Shown here piece after piece: positions 1 to 6,992 of a stretch of 19,842 nt of DNA. The position numbers and the translations under genes were made by a program. This DNA comes from an uncultured Oscillospiraceae bacterium (lineage in GTDB: Bacteria > Bacillota > Clostridia > Oscillospirales > Ruminococcaceae): positions 1-19,842 of the forward strand of contig CATNEU010000005.1 in the NCBI GenBank assembly GCA_950097605.1. The letters are read 5' to 3'. The first letter of the stretch is position 1; each line of letters starts with the position of its first letter. The notes under the pieces are model-generated. The model was not told the origin of the DNA. It worked only from the letters and a program-made list of their open reading frames with translations, and ran no database searches.

Positions 1-1
1 C

Positions 2-1042
2 TTTGTCAAACGCAGCTACCGGCCCAAAAACATCTATGTGTTCGTGCTGTCGGCGCTGCTTTCCAACTCATTTGCGGGCGTGATCTTTGCGGCGGCGTTT
101 ATCTCCAACACCGGCAAACTGCTCGGCGAGCAATTTGAATCGCGTCTGGTGGGCACGTTTGCACAGTATGCCAAACTGTTTGCATTCGGCCTGCCGCCCG
201 CGGCGGCCGCTGTCGGCTATCTATTGCTGTTCGGCTGGCTGATCGCGTTTTCGCGCAATTTGATCCGCCACAAAAACCTTGTGGTCACCCGCAACCACAC
301 CTCGCTGTATATCAAAAGCGGTATCTTCACAAAACGCAAGTTCTCACTTTTGACCAAACACATCAATTATATTGATATCCGCCAGAGCATTTCGACCAAG
401 CTTTTGGGCCTGTCCTCGGTGTTTGTCAACTGCACGGGCTATGGCAAGGAGAAAAATGAATCCTCGGTGTTGATGCCGCCGATTGGCAAACGGGAGCTTG
501 CAGACAACCTGTCCGTATTGTTTCCCGAAGTGCACTATAAAAAGCCCACAATGCGCCCCAACTTTTTTTCCATTTTTAAATTTATCGCCGACCCGGCCTG
601 GTATTTGCTCGGCGTAACGGCCGGCATGATTGTCACCACCTATCTGTTTGCCTCCTGGAAAAACCTGATTTTCTGGATTGGCGGAATGGCCATTGTCCCA
701 GGCATTTGGTTTTTGATCCTGCGCATTGTGGATTTTGCCACCACGGGTATTGCGGCCAACGAACGCGGTTTCACGCTCAAATACTCCAAGGGTTTCACGC
801 TGCACACGGTGTATATTCCGGTGGAGAAGGTGACCCAGGTGCTGCTGCGCCAGAGCATCATCCAACTGGGGGACAATAGCTGTGACGTGTTTGTCTATTC
901 CTACAACGAGGGCACGCAGAAGCACCACGTCAAAAACCTGCATTTCGACAAGGTGGTGGACACCTTTTCGCTCGGCAAAGTGGATTTCAAAGTCAAGCCG
1001 GAGCGGGAAAGCGGCATTTTCCTGATTGGAGATTTAAGATAG
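2..1042 (+). CDS. Bacterial PH-domain membrane protein (YdbT-like), 5' truncated
   Basis: The frame is open to the left edge of the window, so this is the C-terminal part (about 346 residues) of a larger protein; the GTG at 38 is only an internal codon. Four hydrophobic segments are visible, encoded near nt 35-105, 175-250, 590-650 and 665-730. Each pair is followed by a soluble beta-rich stretch, around nt 290-490 and 740-960, with the look of the bPH2 domain (for example VVTRNHTSLYIKSGIF and an IPVEKVTQVLLRQSI stretch). The repeated layout of two TM segments plus a PH domain matches the YdbT family of Firmicutes, which usually has three such domains, so one unit probably lies upstream. In Bacillus, YdbS/YdbT-type proteins have been linked to resistance to bacteriocins and envelope stress; the role here is not shown by the sequence. 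Family call fairly sure, function unknown. Confidence 0.8.
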   Translation, partial: FVKRSYRPKNIYVFVLSALLSNSFAGVIFAAAFISNTGKLLGEQFESRLVGTFAQYAKLFAFGLPPAAAAVGYLLLFGWLIAFSRNLIRHKNLVVTRNHTSLYIKSGIFTKRKFSLLTKHINYIDIRQSISTKLLGLSSVFVNCTGYGKEKNESSVLMPPIGKRELADNLSVLFPEVHYKKPTMRPNFFSIFKFIADPAWYLLGVTAGMIVTTYLFASWKNLIFWIGGMAIVPGIWFLILRIVDFATTGIAANERGFTLKYSKGFTLHTVYIPVEKVTQVLLRQSIIQLGDNSCDVFVYSYNEGTQKHHVKNLHFDKVVDTFSLGKVDFKVKPERESGIFLIGDLR

Positions 1043-1123
1043 CCCGCCTTTTTGCGGGAGAAACCTTCACACCGTCCCGTTTCCCGCTATCGTGCAACCT
1101 ACAAAAAAGCAGGAGGTATTCAT

Positions 1124-1381
1124 ATGGAGAAGTTATCGGATCTTCCCAACATCGGAAAAGAAGTGGAGCGGCAGCTTCACGCAGCCGGCATCGACACGCC
1201 TGAAGAGCTGTTCCGGCTGGGTGCGGAACAGGCCTGGCTCAAAATACAGGAAATCGACGAATCCGCCTGCATAAACCGCCTTTACGGGCTGGAAGGCGCC
1301 GTCCGGCACATTAAAAAATCGCTGCTGCCAGAGGCGCGCAAAGCGGAACTTCGGGAATTTTACAGGCAGCACAAAATATAG
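1124..1381 (+). CDS. Stand-alone TfoX C-terminal-domain protein
   Basis: An 85-residue protein. The ATG at 1124 is chosen because AGGAGG lies 7 nt upstream (1111-1116); the longer open frame from 1052 has no such site. The sequence starts LPNIGKEVERQLHAAGI and contains the helix-turn-helix-hairpin-like pattern of the TfoX C-terminal domain (PF04994), including the RLYGLEGAVR segment. The N-terminal domain found in full-length competence regulator TfoX/Sxy is absent. Short proteins of only this domain are common in Clostridia and have no established function; the fold resembles helix-hairpin-helix nucleic-acid binders, so DNA or RNA binding is plausible but inferred. It lies 81 bp after the PH-domain gene with only a weak 5-bp hairpin between them, so co-transcription is possible. 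A clear terminator follows at 1404. Confidence 0.82.
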   Translation: MEKLSDLPNIGKEVERQLHAAGIDTPEELFRLGAEQAWLKIQEIDESACINRLYGLEGAVRHIKKSLLPEARKAELREFYRQHKI

Positions 1382-1403
1382 CCCCTATCCGCATACAAGC
1401 TGA

Positions 1404-1454
1404 AAAGAGAGTACCGTGCCGGGTTGGAAGCCCCGCGCCGTACTCTCTTTTTTT
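1404..1454 (+). terminator. Bidirectional Rho-independent terminator between convergent genes
   Basis: An 11-bp perfect stem, AAAGAGAGTAC at 1404-1414 pairing with GTACTCTCTTT at 1440-1450, encloses a GC-rich loop. On the plus strand it runs into seven consecutive Ts (1448-1454). On the minus strand it ends in four Ts. It lies between the convergent TfoX-like and patatin genes and can serve both. Confidence 0.85.
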
Positions 1455-1517
1455 GCCGGGCGATACCTGCCAAAAAGGGGCAGGCCGGTTCCTGCCGCTT
1501 TGGCCCATAGCACGAGA

Positions 1518-2399
1518 TCAGCCGTTTTTCCGGCGGTCGTCGAACATCTGCCGAATCAGCGGCAGCATGGCGCGCGCCGCCTCGTAACCCGCCTGCATGC
1601 ACTGTTCCATGTAGGCAAATGTCAAAAGACCCGACTGCTCGGGCAGGCAGGGACGGATGCAAAGCCGCTCACCGCGTTTTGTGCTGCTGCGCAGCCGCGC
1701 GCTCATGATCGTCAGCGAATGGGAGGCAATTTCAAACAGGTTCTGGGTATCGTCTCCCTCGTATTCCGCAGCGATGTCCACCGCGAGCACGTTGGGGGCA
1801 AAGGTGCGCATCAGCAGGTCGACCGGCAGGTTGTCGGTCACGCCGCCATCCACAAACCGCCGGCCGCCGATCACAGCCGGCGTGAACACAGCCGGCACCG
1901 CGCTGCTCGCGCGCATGGCCTGAAACAGCGCAACATCATCCGCCCACTCGACGCCCTGTATTGGCGGCAGCCCGCTTTTATCGCTTACAAAACAGACCGT
2001 CCTGCCGGTTTTAATATCCACCGCAGGCATCAGCACCGGCAGGCGCGACTGCCGCAGCAGCATACCCCGTGTTTTTTCCTCCAAAAAACGCGCCAGCCGG
2101 TCCCCTTTGACCAGCCCTGAGAACGTGACCGGCCGGCGAATTACAAACTGGCCCGCACCCTTTGCCAGACCGGAAAAATTGAGGTCGATCAGCCGTTTGC
2201 CATGTCTGGAGAGCTCTCCGATCATTTCTCCCATCTCTCTGGGAAGCACATCCGAGGCATATAGCCCCGCAACGATTGCGCCAATGCTGGTACCAGCGAT
2301 GCTCGAAGGCGCCAGCCCGCCCTCCTCGAGCGCCATCAACACGCCGACATGCGCGGCCCCTCTCGTCCCGCCGCCCGCCAGCGCCAATCCATACCGCAT
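1518..2399 (-). CDS. Patatin-like phospholipase / acyl hydrolase
   Basis: A 293-residue single-domain patatin (RssA/YchK type). The start MRYGLALAGGG is fixed by GGAAAGGAG just upstream on the minus strand; an upstream extension to 2522 has no supporting site. All family motifs are present: the glycine-rich oxyanion loop GGGTRG (residues 9-14), the nucleophile elbow GTSIG (36-40, Ser38) and the catalytic-dyad Asp in DGG (184-186, Asp184). Patatins hydrolyse acyl ester bonds of phospholipids or lysophospholipids through a Ser-Asp dyad. No signal peptide or membrane segment is seen, so it is probably cytosolic or peripheral on the inner face of the membrane. It is transcribed divergently from the fabH-like gene, so both neighbours concern fatty acyl chains, but a functional link is inference. 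Substrate not determinable. Confidence 0.92.
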   Translation of the reverse strand: MRYGLALAGGGTRGAAHVGVLMALEEGGLAPSSIAGTSIGAIVAGLYASDVLPREMGEMIGELSRHGKRLIDLNFSGLAKGAGQFVIRRPVTFSGLVKGDRLARFLEEKTRGMLLRQSRLPVLMPAVDIKTGRTVCFVSDKSGLPPIQGVEWADDVALFQAMRASSAVPAVFTPAVIGGRRFVDGGVTDNLPVDLLMRTFAPNVLAVDIAAEYEGDDTQNLFEIASHSLTIMSARLRSSTKRGERLCIRPCLPEQSGLLTFAYMEQCMQAGYEAARAMLPLIRQMFDDRRKNG

Positions 2400-2527
2400 T
2401 GCATTCGCTCCTTTCCGCCTTGGTTGTACTGCCATTGTATGCCCCAAAACACCCCCTTGTTCTGCATGCTCCGGACCTTTGCCCGCGCAGCACAGACAGC
2501 AGAGATACGAGACGGGCTGCATTTTCG

Positions 2528-2576
2528 GCCGAAATGTGATATAATAAAGTGCATTTCGGCTGTACTGTACACAGCC
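2528..2576. promoter_or_regulatory. Nested inverted repeats over the fabH promoter (candidate operator)
   Basis: Two palindromes share bases. The first has 9-bp perfect arms, GCCGAAATG (2528-2536) and CATTTCGGC (2552-2560), separated by 15 bp that contain the whole extended -10 element. The second has 6-bp perfect arms, GGCTGT (2558-2563) and ACAGCC (2571-2576), around a 7-bp centre that is itself nearly palindromic. Position around and just after the -10 is what a repressor operator would show; as RNA the second could instead form a leader hairpin. The sequences do not resemble the FapR operator as I know it. Regulator unknown. Confidence 0.5.
2537..2545 (+). promoter_or_regulatory. Extended -10 promoter for the fabH-like gene
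   Basis: TGATATAAT at 2537-2545 is a perfect extended -10 (TGnTATAAT). The expected -35 position (about 2517-2522) is weak, which is usual for extended -10 promoters. It lies 73 nt before the ATG at 2619, leaving a short leader. The element sits inside the spacer of a perfect inverted repeat, see the next entry. Confidence 0.72.
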
Positions 2577-2618
2577 GCTTTCAATATCTCAAGGACAGAA
2601 AAAAGGAGAACTTATTAT

Positions 2619-3602
2619 ATGGGCATTCAATTTCTGGCAACCGGCAGCTATCTGCCGGGCGACGTTGTGACAAATGAGGATCTGGCGCAATTTCTCGATA
2701 CCAGCGACGAGTGGATCACCACCCGCACCGGCATTAAAACCCGCCACATCGCAAAAGGAGAAACCACTTCGGATTTGGCTGTGGAGGCAGCGCGCGCCGC
2801 GCTTTCCGGCAGCGGCCTCGATCCAGAGCAAATCGGCCTGGTGATCTGTGCAACCGTCTCGCCGGATATTTCTGTACCCATGATCGCGGCAAAGGTCAAA
2901 CGCGCGCTTGGCATTGAAAACGCCGCGGCGTTTGATTTAAACGCCAACTGCTCCAGTTTTGTCTACACAACCACTACGGCCTACAGCTTGATGCAGACCT
3001 GTGGATATGAATATGCACTGGTTGTCGGTGCAGACACCAACAGCCAGATTGTCGACTGGACCGACCGGGCAACCTGCGTGCTGTTTGGAGACGGCGCGGG
3101 CGCGGCCGTGCTTGCCAAAACCGACGCGCCGGGCATTCTGGCAACACACCTGGACTGCATCATCGACCGGGAAGACGCTTTACACTGCGCCAACAAGCTG
3201 CACAAAACGCCGTTTTTTGATCCGGATACGGTCGAAACGCTGCGGGAGAGGCCGGATAAGATCCAAATGAAGGGCAGCAAGGTGATGAAGTTTGCAATCC
3301 GGGCATTCACCGAATCGGCAAAGATCGTCACCCAAAAGGCCGGCGTGCAGATTGCGGACATCAAGGCGATTGTGCCGCATCAGGCAAACTTTCGTATTCT
3401 TACCTCTGCGGCCAAAAGCCTTGGCGTGCCTCTTGAACGGTTTTGCGTAAATATCGACCGGGTTGCCAACACCTCGGCGGGCAGCGTGCCGACCGCGCTC
3501 GACGAAGCAGTGCGAAGCGGTGTAATCCAGCGGGGCGACCTTGTGCTGCTTGCCGCGTTCGGCGGCGGGCTTTCCTCCGGCGCTGTTTTGCTGGAGTGGT
3601 AA
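2619..3602 (+). CDS. fabH: Beta-ketoacyl-ACP synthase III family protein (FabH-like)
   Basis: A 327-residue thiolase-fold enzyme, the usual length for KAS III. The start at 2619 follows AAAAAGGAG by 8 nt. The catalytic triad is complete: Cys111, His254 in VPHQANFRI and Asn284 in RVANTSAGS. The FGDGAGA loop (156-162) and the N-terminal DEWITTRTGI segment are also canonical. KAS III condenses acetyl- or branched acyl-CoA with malonyl-ACP and starts fatty acid synthesis. The surroundings of the nucleophile read NANCSSF, where typical FabH has AACAGF or AACSGF, and the gene stands alone with its own promoter and terminator rather than in a fab cluster. It could therefore be the housekeeping initiator or a paralogue with another acyl donor. 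Family certain, exact role less so. Confidence 0.88.
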   Translation: MGIQFLATGSYLPGDVVTNEDLAQFLDTSDEWITTRTGIKTRHIAKGETTSDLAVEAARAALSGSGLDPEQIGLVICATVSPDISVPMIAAKVKRALGIENAAAFDLNANCSSFVYTTTTAYSLMQTCGYEYALVVGADTNSQIVDWTDRATCVLFGDGAGAAVLAKTDAPGILATHLDCIIDREDALHCANKLHKTPFFDPDTVETLRERPDKIQMKGSKVMKFAIRAFTESAKIVTQKAGVQIADIKAIVPHQANFRILTSAAKSLGVPLERFCVNIDRVANTSAGSVPTALDEAVRSGVIQRGDLVLLAAFGGGLSSGAVLLEW

Positions 3603-3610
3603 CTCTTTTC

Positions 3611-3670
3611 TAAAAACACAAACAGGCTTGCTGCAAAAGTTTCTTTGCAGCAAGCCTGTTTGTGTTTTTA
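3611..3670 (+). terminator. Very long perfect hairpin terminator after the fabH-like gene
   Basis: Arms 3611-3637 and 3644-3670 are perfect 27-bp reverse complements with a 6-nt loop. The stem is A-rich at its base and the right arm ends in five Ts, so it works as an intrinsic terminator on the plus strand and, by symmetry, on the minus strand. It begins 8 bp after the stop codon. A perfect stem of this length is far beyond what termination needs. Confidence 0.85.
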
Positions 3671-3713
3671 GGACTTTGATCGCATTTATGGTTATTTGTA
3701 TAGAATTTTTGAC

Positions 3714-3974
3714 GCATCTTTCCTTTAGTCTGTCGCTCAGGCCGCGACAGGCCCATCCTTTTTTATGAGAAAAAAGGATGCAAAAACTCAGTCAAGAGGG
3801 TTAACGGCACCGCTCCATTTGACGGTACGCCGTACATGGGACAGCAAAGGGTAACGGCACAGCGGTCGCAGGTTGTGCAGTGCAGGGTCGCGGGCCTGCC
3901 CCCTTAACAATTCCCGATCCGAAACGGGAGTTACGCAGCTTAAAGAAGGCTCACTGCAAAAGAGGGGAACTAAT
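3714..3974 (+). repeat. Non-coding repeat element, copy A (inverted relative to copy B)
   Basis: This ~260-bp stretch has no convincing gene. Its reverse complement recurs at 3975-4234. The outer 50 bp (3714-3763) match copy B (4185-4234) at 45 of 50 positions by hand alignment. Inner blocks also match with small gaps: CTCCATTTGAC, AGCAAAGGG, GCAGCGGTCGC-like and CCCTTAACAAT. Near the outer end an 11-bp perfect stem (3754-3764 with 3770-3780) with loop ATGAG and A/T-rich arms resembles a terminator. Homology runs to the centre of symmetry near 3975. The divergence between copies suggests an old duplication or two independent insertions of a dispersed repeat. No transposase or clear target duplication is seen. 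Confidence 0.75.
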
Positions 3975-4234
3975 AAATTGGCTCATCCCTTGCAGGATAC
4001 CTTTTTAGAGCATCCCCATTCGGGTACGGCTGGGGGATTGTTAAGGGGCGCGTCTTCCGACCCACCGGCGCACTTTCCGCGACCGCTGCACCGTCGCCCT
4101 TTGCTTATCCGAAGACGGCGTGCAGTCAAATGGAGGAAGTAAGCGGCACCCCTTAACCAGATTTTTGCTTCCTTTTTGTCTGTCAAAAAGGATGGGCCTG
4201 TCGCGGCCCGAGCGACGAACCAGAGGAAAGATGC
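3975..4234 (-). repeat. Non-coding repeat element, copy B
   Basis: Minus-strand copy of the element described for copy A, starting at its outer end GCATCTTTCCT (4224-4234) and running inward. The outer hairpin is kept in altered form: the segment CATCCTTTTT followed by GACAGAC and AAAAAGGAAG still pairs except for one mismatch. Open frames crossing it on both strands are short, lack ribosome sites and have low-complexity, basic products, so I treat them as chance. Together the two copies could fold into one long imperfect hairpin of about 520 nt. Confidence 0.75.
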
Positions 4235-4319
4235 ATTTAAAAGCCATAATACAAAACCTATTATACAAAAAGGATGGGCCCCCAGCACACCCTTGCGACC
4301 CCATGAAACAAAGCAAAGA

Positions 4320-4348
4320 GGGACCGCCCAAATGGACAGTCCCTTTTT
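4320..4348. terminator. Hairpin terminator downstream of gyrA (bidirectional)
   Basis: Stem GGGACCGCCC (4320-4329) pairs with GGACAGTCCC (4334-4343) through 10 positions including two G-U type pairs, around the tetraloop AAAT. Five Ts follow on the plus strand (4344-4348); on the minus strand, the direction of gyrA, it is followed by a weaker TCTTTGCTTTG. A second small stem, ACGCCG/CGGCGT (4359-4364 with 4370-4375), lies between it and the gyrA stop codon. Probable gyrA transcript end and shield against antisense reading. Confidence 0.65.
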
Positions 4349-4379
4349 GTCTATCACGACGCCGCAAAACGGCGTTACT

Positions 4380-6902
4380 TTATTCCTCGGATGCGGGCGC
4401 TTCGTCCGGCGACTCCGGCGGCTGTTCGGTTTCAGACGCGGCAGGCTCTCCGCATGCGCAAACGTCCTCTTCAATGGGCTCCTCCTGCGGCGCGCGCGCG
4501 ATGGTCACAATGCGCTCCTCGCCCGAAACGCGCATAGCGCGCACACCCTGCGCATAGCGCGACTGCACGTTGATCTGCTCCACGGGTATGCGGATGATAA
4601 CGCCCTCGTTGGTAATCATGATGATATCGTCGGACTCGTCAACCACCTTGATGCCCGCAACTAAGCCCTTTTCATCGTCGGTCTTGTAATTGATGATGCC
4701 CTTGCCGCCGCGGGTCTGCAGGCGGTATTCATCCAGCGCGGTTCTTCTGCCAAGACCTCTGTCGCTGACGGTCAGCAACGTCGCATCCTCGCGGATGCGC
4801 GCCATGCCCACAACCGAATCGCCCTCGTCGAGCGTGATCGCTTTGACGCCGCGCGCGCTTCTGCCAAGCGGCCTGGCATCGGTTTCGTGGAAACGGATGG
4901 CCATGCCGTTTTTGGTGGCCACGATGAGATCGCAGGCACCGTTGGTCAAACGCACCCAAGCCAGCTCGTCGGACTCGTCAAGCGAAATGGCAATCAGACC
5001 GCCCTTGCGCACATTGCGGTACGCCGTGAGGTCGGTACGCTTGATGATGCCGTTTCGCGTGACCATCACGAGATACATGCCGTCCTCAAAATCGCTGATC
5101 CGGATCATCGAAGTGACCTTCTCATCCGCCTCAAGGGGCAGCAGGTTGACGATGTTGGTCCCCTTGGACGTCCTGGATCCCTGCGGGACCTCATAGCACT
5201 TCATACGGTAGGTCTTGCCCTTGTTGGTGAAGAACATCACATAGTCGTGCGATGAGCAGATGAACAATTCCTCCGCAAAGTCCTCTTCACGGGTGGTCAT
5301 ACCCGAAACGCCGCGGCCGCCCCGGCGCTGGGTTTTATAAACGTCCACCGGCAGGCGCTTGATATATCCATAATGGGTCAGCGTGAGCACGCATTCTTCC
5401 ACCGGAATCAAGTCTTCAATGTCCACCTCGCCGCTGACGGTCTGGATCTCGGTGCGGCGCTCGTCGGCAAAGCGTTTTCGGATCGCCATTGCCTCGTCCT
5501 TGATAATCGCCATGATTTTAGACTCGTCGGCCAGAATGCCCATCAGCTCTGCGATGCGCTCCATCAGCGCCGCGAGTTCTTCCTCGATCTTCTCCCGTTC
5601 CAGACCGGTGAGCTGTCCCAAGCGCATCGCAACGATTGCCTGGGCCTGCACGTCGTCCAGCCCGAAACGTTCCATCAAGGCCGCCTTGCCCTCGGGAATC
5701 GACTTGGAGCTGCGCAGAATCTCAATGACCTCGTCGATGAAGTCCAGCGCAATTTTAAGGCCCTCTAAAATGTGCGCGCGGTCCCGCGCCTTTTTCAGAT
5801 CGAATTCCGTGCGGCGGATGATGACGCTGCGCTGGAAAGCGATATAATCGGTCAGCATTTCCTTGAGGCCGAGCACCTTCGGCACGTCGTCCACCAGCGC
5901 CAGCATGATGACGCCGACCGTCTCCTGCATCTGGCTGTAGGTATAAAGCTGGTTCAGGATCACCTGCGCGTTGGCGTCTCGTTTGAGTTCGACGACAATG
6001 CGCATGCCGTCGCGGTCGGATTCGTCGCGCAGGTCGGAAATACCCTCGATGCGTTTATCCTTGACAAGCTCCGCAATGTGCTCGATCAGCCTGGCTTTGT
6101 TGACCATATAGGGAATCTCGCTGACAACAATGCGGAACCGTCCGTTTTTCATCTCTTCAATATCCGCCCGGGCGCGCAGTGTGATTTTGCCGCGGCCGGT
6201 GCTGTAGGCCGCGCGGATCCCCGCGCGGCCCATGATGATACCGCCGGTTGGGAAATCCGGCCCGTGGATATGCTCCATGATCTCATCCAGCGTCGCATCC
6301 GGGTTGTCGATGACGCAGCACATGCCGTCGATGACCTCGCCGAGGTTGTGCGGCGGGATGTTGGTGGCCATACCCACCGCGATGCCCGTAGAGCCGTTGA
6401 CCAGCAGGTTGGGAAACCGGGAGGGCAGCACCGACGGTTCTTTGAGACGGTCGTCGTAGTTGGAAACATAGTCGACCGTCTGTTTCTCAATATCGGTCAT
6501 CATATCGAGCGATATTTTGCTCATCCTGGCCTCGGTATATCGGTAGGCCGCCGGCGGGTCGCCGTCAACCGAACCGAAGTTGCCGTGTCCATCCACAAGC
6601 GGATACCGCAGAGAAAAGCTCTGTGCCATCCGCACGAGCGCATCGTAAACCGAGGCGTCGCCATGCGGATGATACCGGCCCAGCACGGTGCCGACCGTAT
6701 CGGCGCACTTGCGGTACGCCTTGTCGGGGCTCAGGCCGTTTTCATACATTGTGTAGAGAATGCGGCGGTGAACCGGCTTGAGGCCGTCCCGGACGTCGGG
6801 CAGCGCGCGCCGCACTATAACCGACATCGAATAGTCCAGAAACGATTTTTTCATTTCCTTTTCAATGTCGACGTGTATTACCTTGGTACCATCATTCAAC
6901 AT
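4380..6902 (-). CDS. gyrA: DNA gyrase subunit A
   Basis: An 840-residue protein taking the ATG at 6902, which has AGGGTG 9 nt upstream; a GTG at 6914 in frame would add four residues but has its purine stretch directly against it. GyrA forms the A2B2 gyrase that introduces negative supercoils. The catalytic tyrosine lies in AAYRYTEARM and is Tyr122, the same number as in E. coli. The winged-helix segment HPHGDASVYDALVRMAQ (78-94) is the quinolone-determining region; it has Ala83 where E. coli has Ser83, while Asp87 is kept. The coiled-coil gate and the C-terminal beta-pinwheel with GyrA box QRRGGRG (525-531) are present, so it is gyrase A rather than ParC. The last ~25 residues are an acidic Pro/Glu-rich tail. 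It follows a YcxB-like gene by 90 bp and is probably driven by the promoter at 7593-7622. Confidence 0.98.
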   Translation of the reverse strand: MLNDGTKVIHVDIEKEMKKSFLDYSMSVIVRRALPDVRDGLKPVHRRILYTMYENGLSPDKAYRKCADTVGTVLGRYHPHGDASVYDALVRMAQSFSLRYPLVDGHGNFGSVDGDPPAAYRYTEARMSKISLDMMTDIEKQTVDYVSNYDDRLKEPSVLPSRFPNLLVNGSTGIAVGMATNIPPHNLGEVIDGMCCVIDNPDATLDEIMEHIHGPDFPTGGIIMGRAGIRAAYSTGRGKITLRARADIEEMKNGRFRIVVSEIPYMVNKARLIEHIAELVKDKRIEGISDLRDESDRDGMRIVVELKRDANAQVILNQLYTYSQMQETVGVIMLALVDDVPKVLGLKEMLTDYIAFQRSVIIRRTEFDLKKARDRAHILEGLKIALDFIDEVIEILRSSKSIPEGKAALMERFGLDDVQAQAIVAMRLGQLTGLEREKIEEELAALMERIAELMGILADESKIMAIIKDEAMAIRKRFADERRTEIQTVSGEVDIEDLIPVEECVLTLTHYGYIKRLPVDVYKTQRRGGRGVSGMTTREEDFAEELFICSSHDYVMFFTNKGKTYRMKCYEVPQGSRTSKGTNIVNLLPLEADEKVTSMIRISDFEDGMYLVMVTRNGIIKRTDLTAYRNVRKGGLIAISLDESDELAWVRLTNGACDLIVATKNGMAIRFHETDARPLGRSARGVKAITLDEGDSVVGMARIREDATLLTVSDRGLGRRTALDEYRLQTRGGKGIINYKTDDEKGLVAGIKVVDESDDIIMITNEGVIIRIPVEQINVQSRYAQGVRAMRVSGEERIVTIARAPQEEPIEEDVCACGEPAASETEQPPESPDEAPASEE

Positions 6903-6992
6903 GTATTTGTTCACCCTTATCTAAATTGGTTGCCGTGCGGCAAAGGCATGCTTTCTTCCCCTGCAAAGGAGAGGGGGCTGCGGCAAGCCGGT

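Noticed and set aside
1043..1058. Hairpin CCCGC-CTTTTT-GCGGG directly after the PH-domain gene as a terminator
   Set aside because: Only five pairs and the T-run is in the loop, not after the stem; too weak to call.
1416..2120. 234-codon plus-strand frame
   Set aside because: Runs through the terminator at 1404-1454 and antisense to the patatin gene whose catalytic motifs are intact.
3983..4474. 163- and 108-codon minus-strand frames and plus-strand frames across the fabH-gyrA gap
   Set aside because: They overlap the inverted repeats and the gyrA 3' end, lack ribosome sites, and differ between the two repeat copies by indels that break the frame, so they are unlikely to be coding.
6930..6943. 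TTGCCG-TG-CGGCAA palindrome before gyrA as an operator or terminator
   Set aside because: Loop too small for a good RNA hairpin, no T-run, and no promoter nearby; could be chance in GC-rich sequence.
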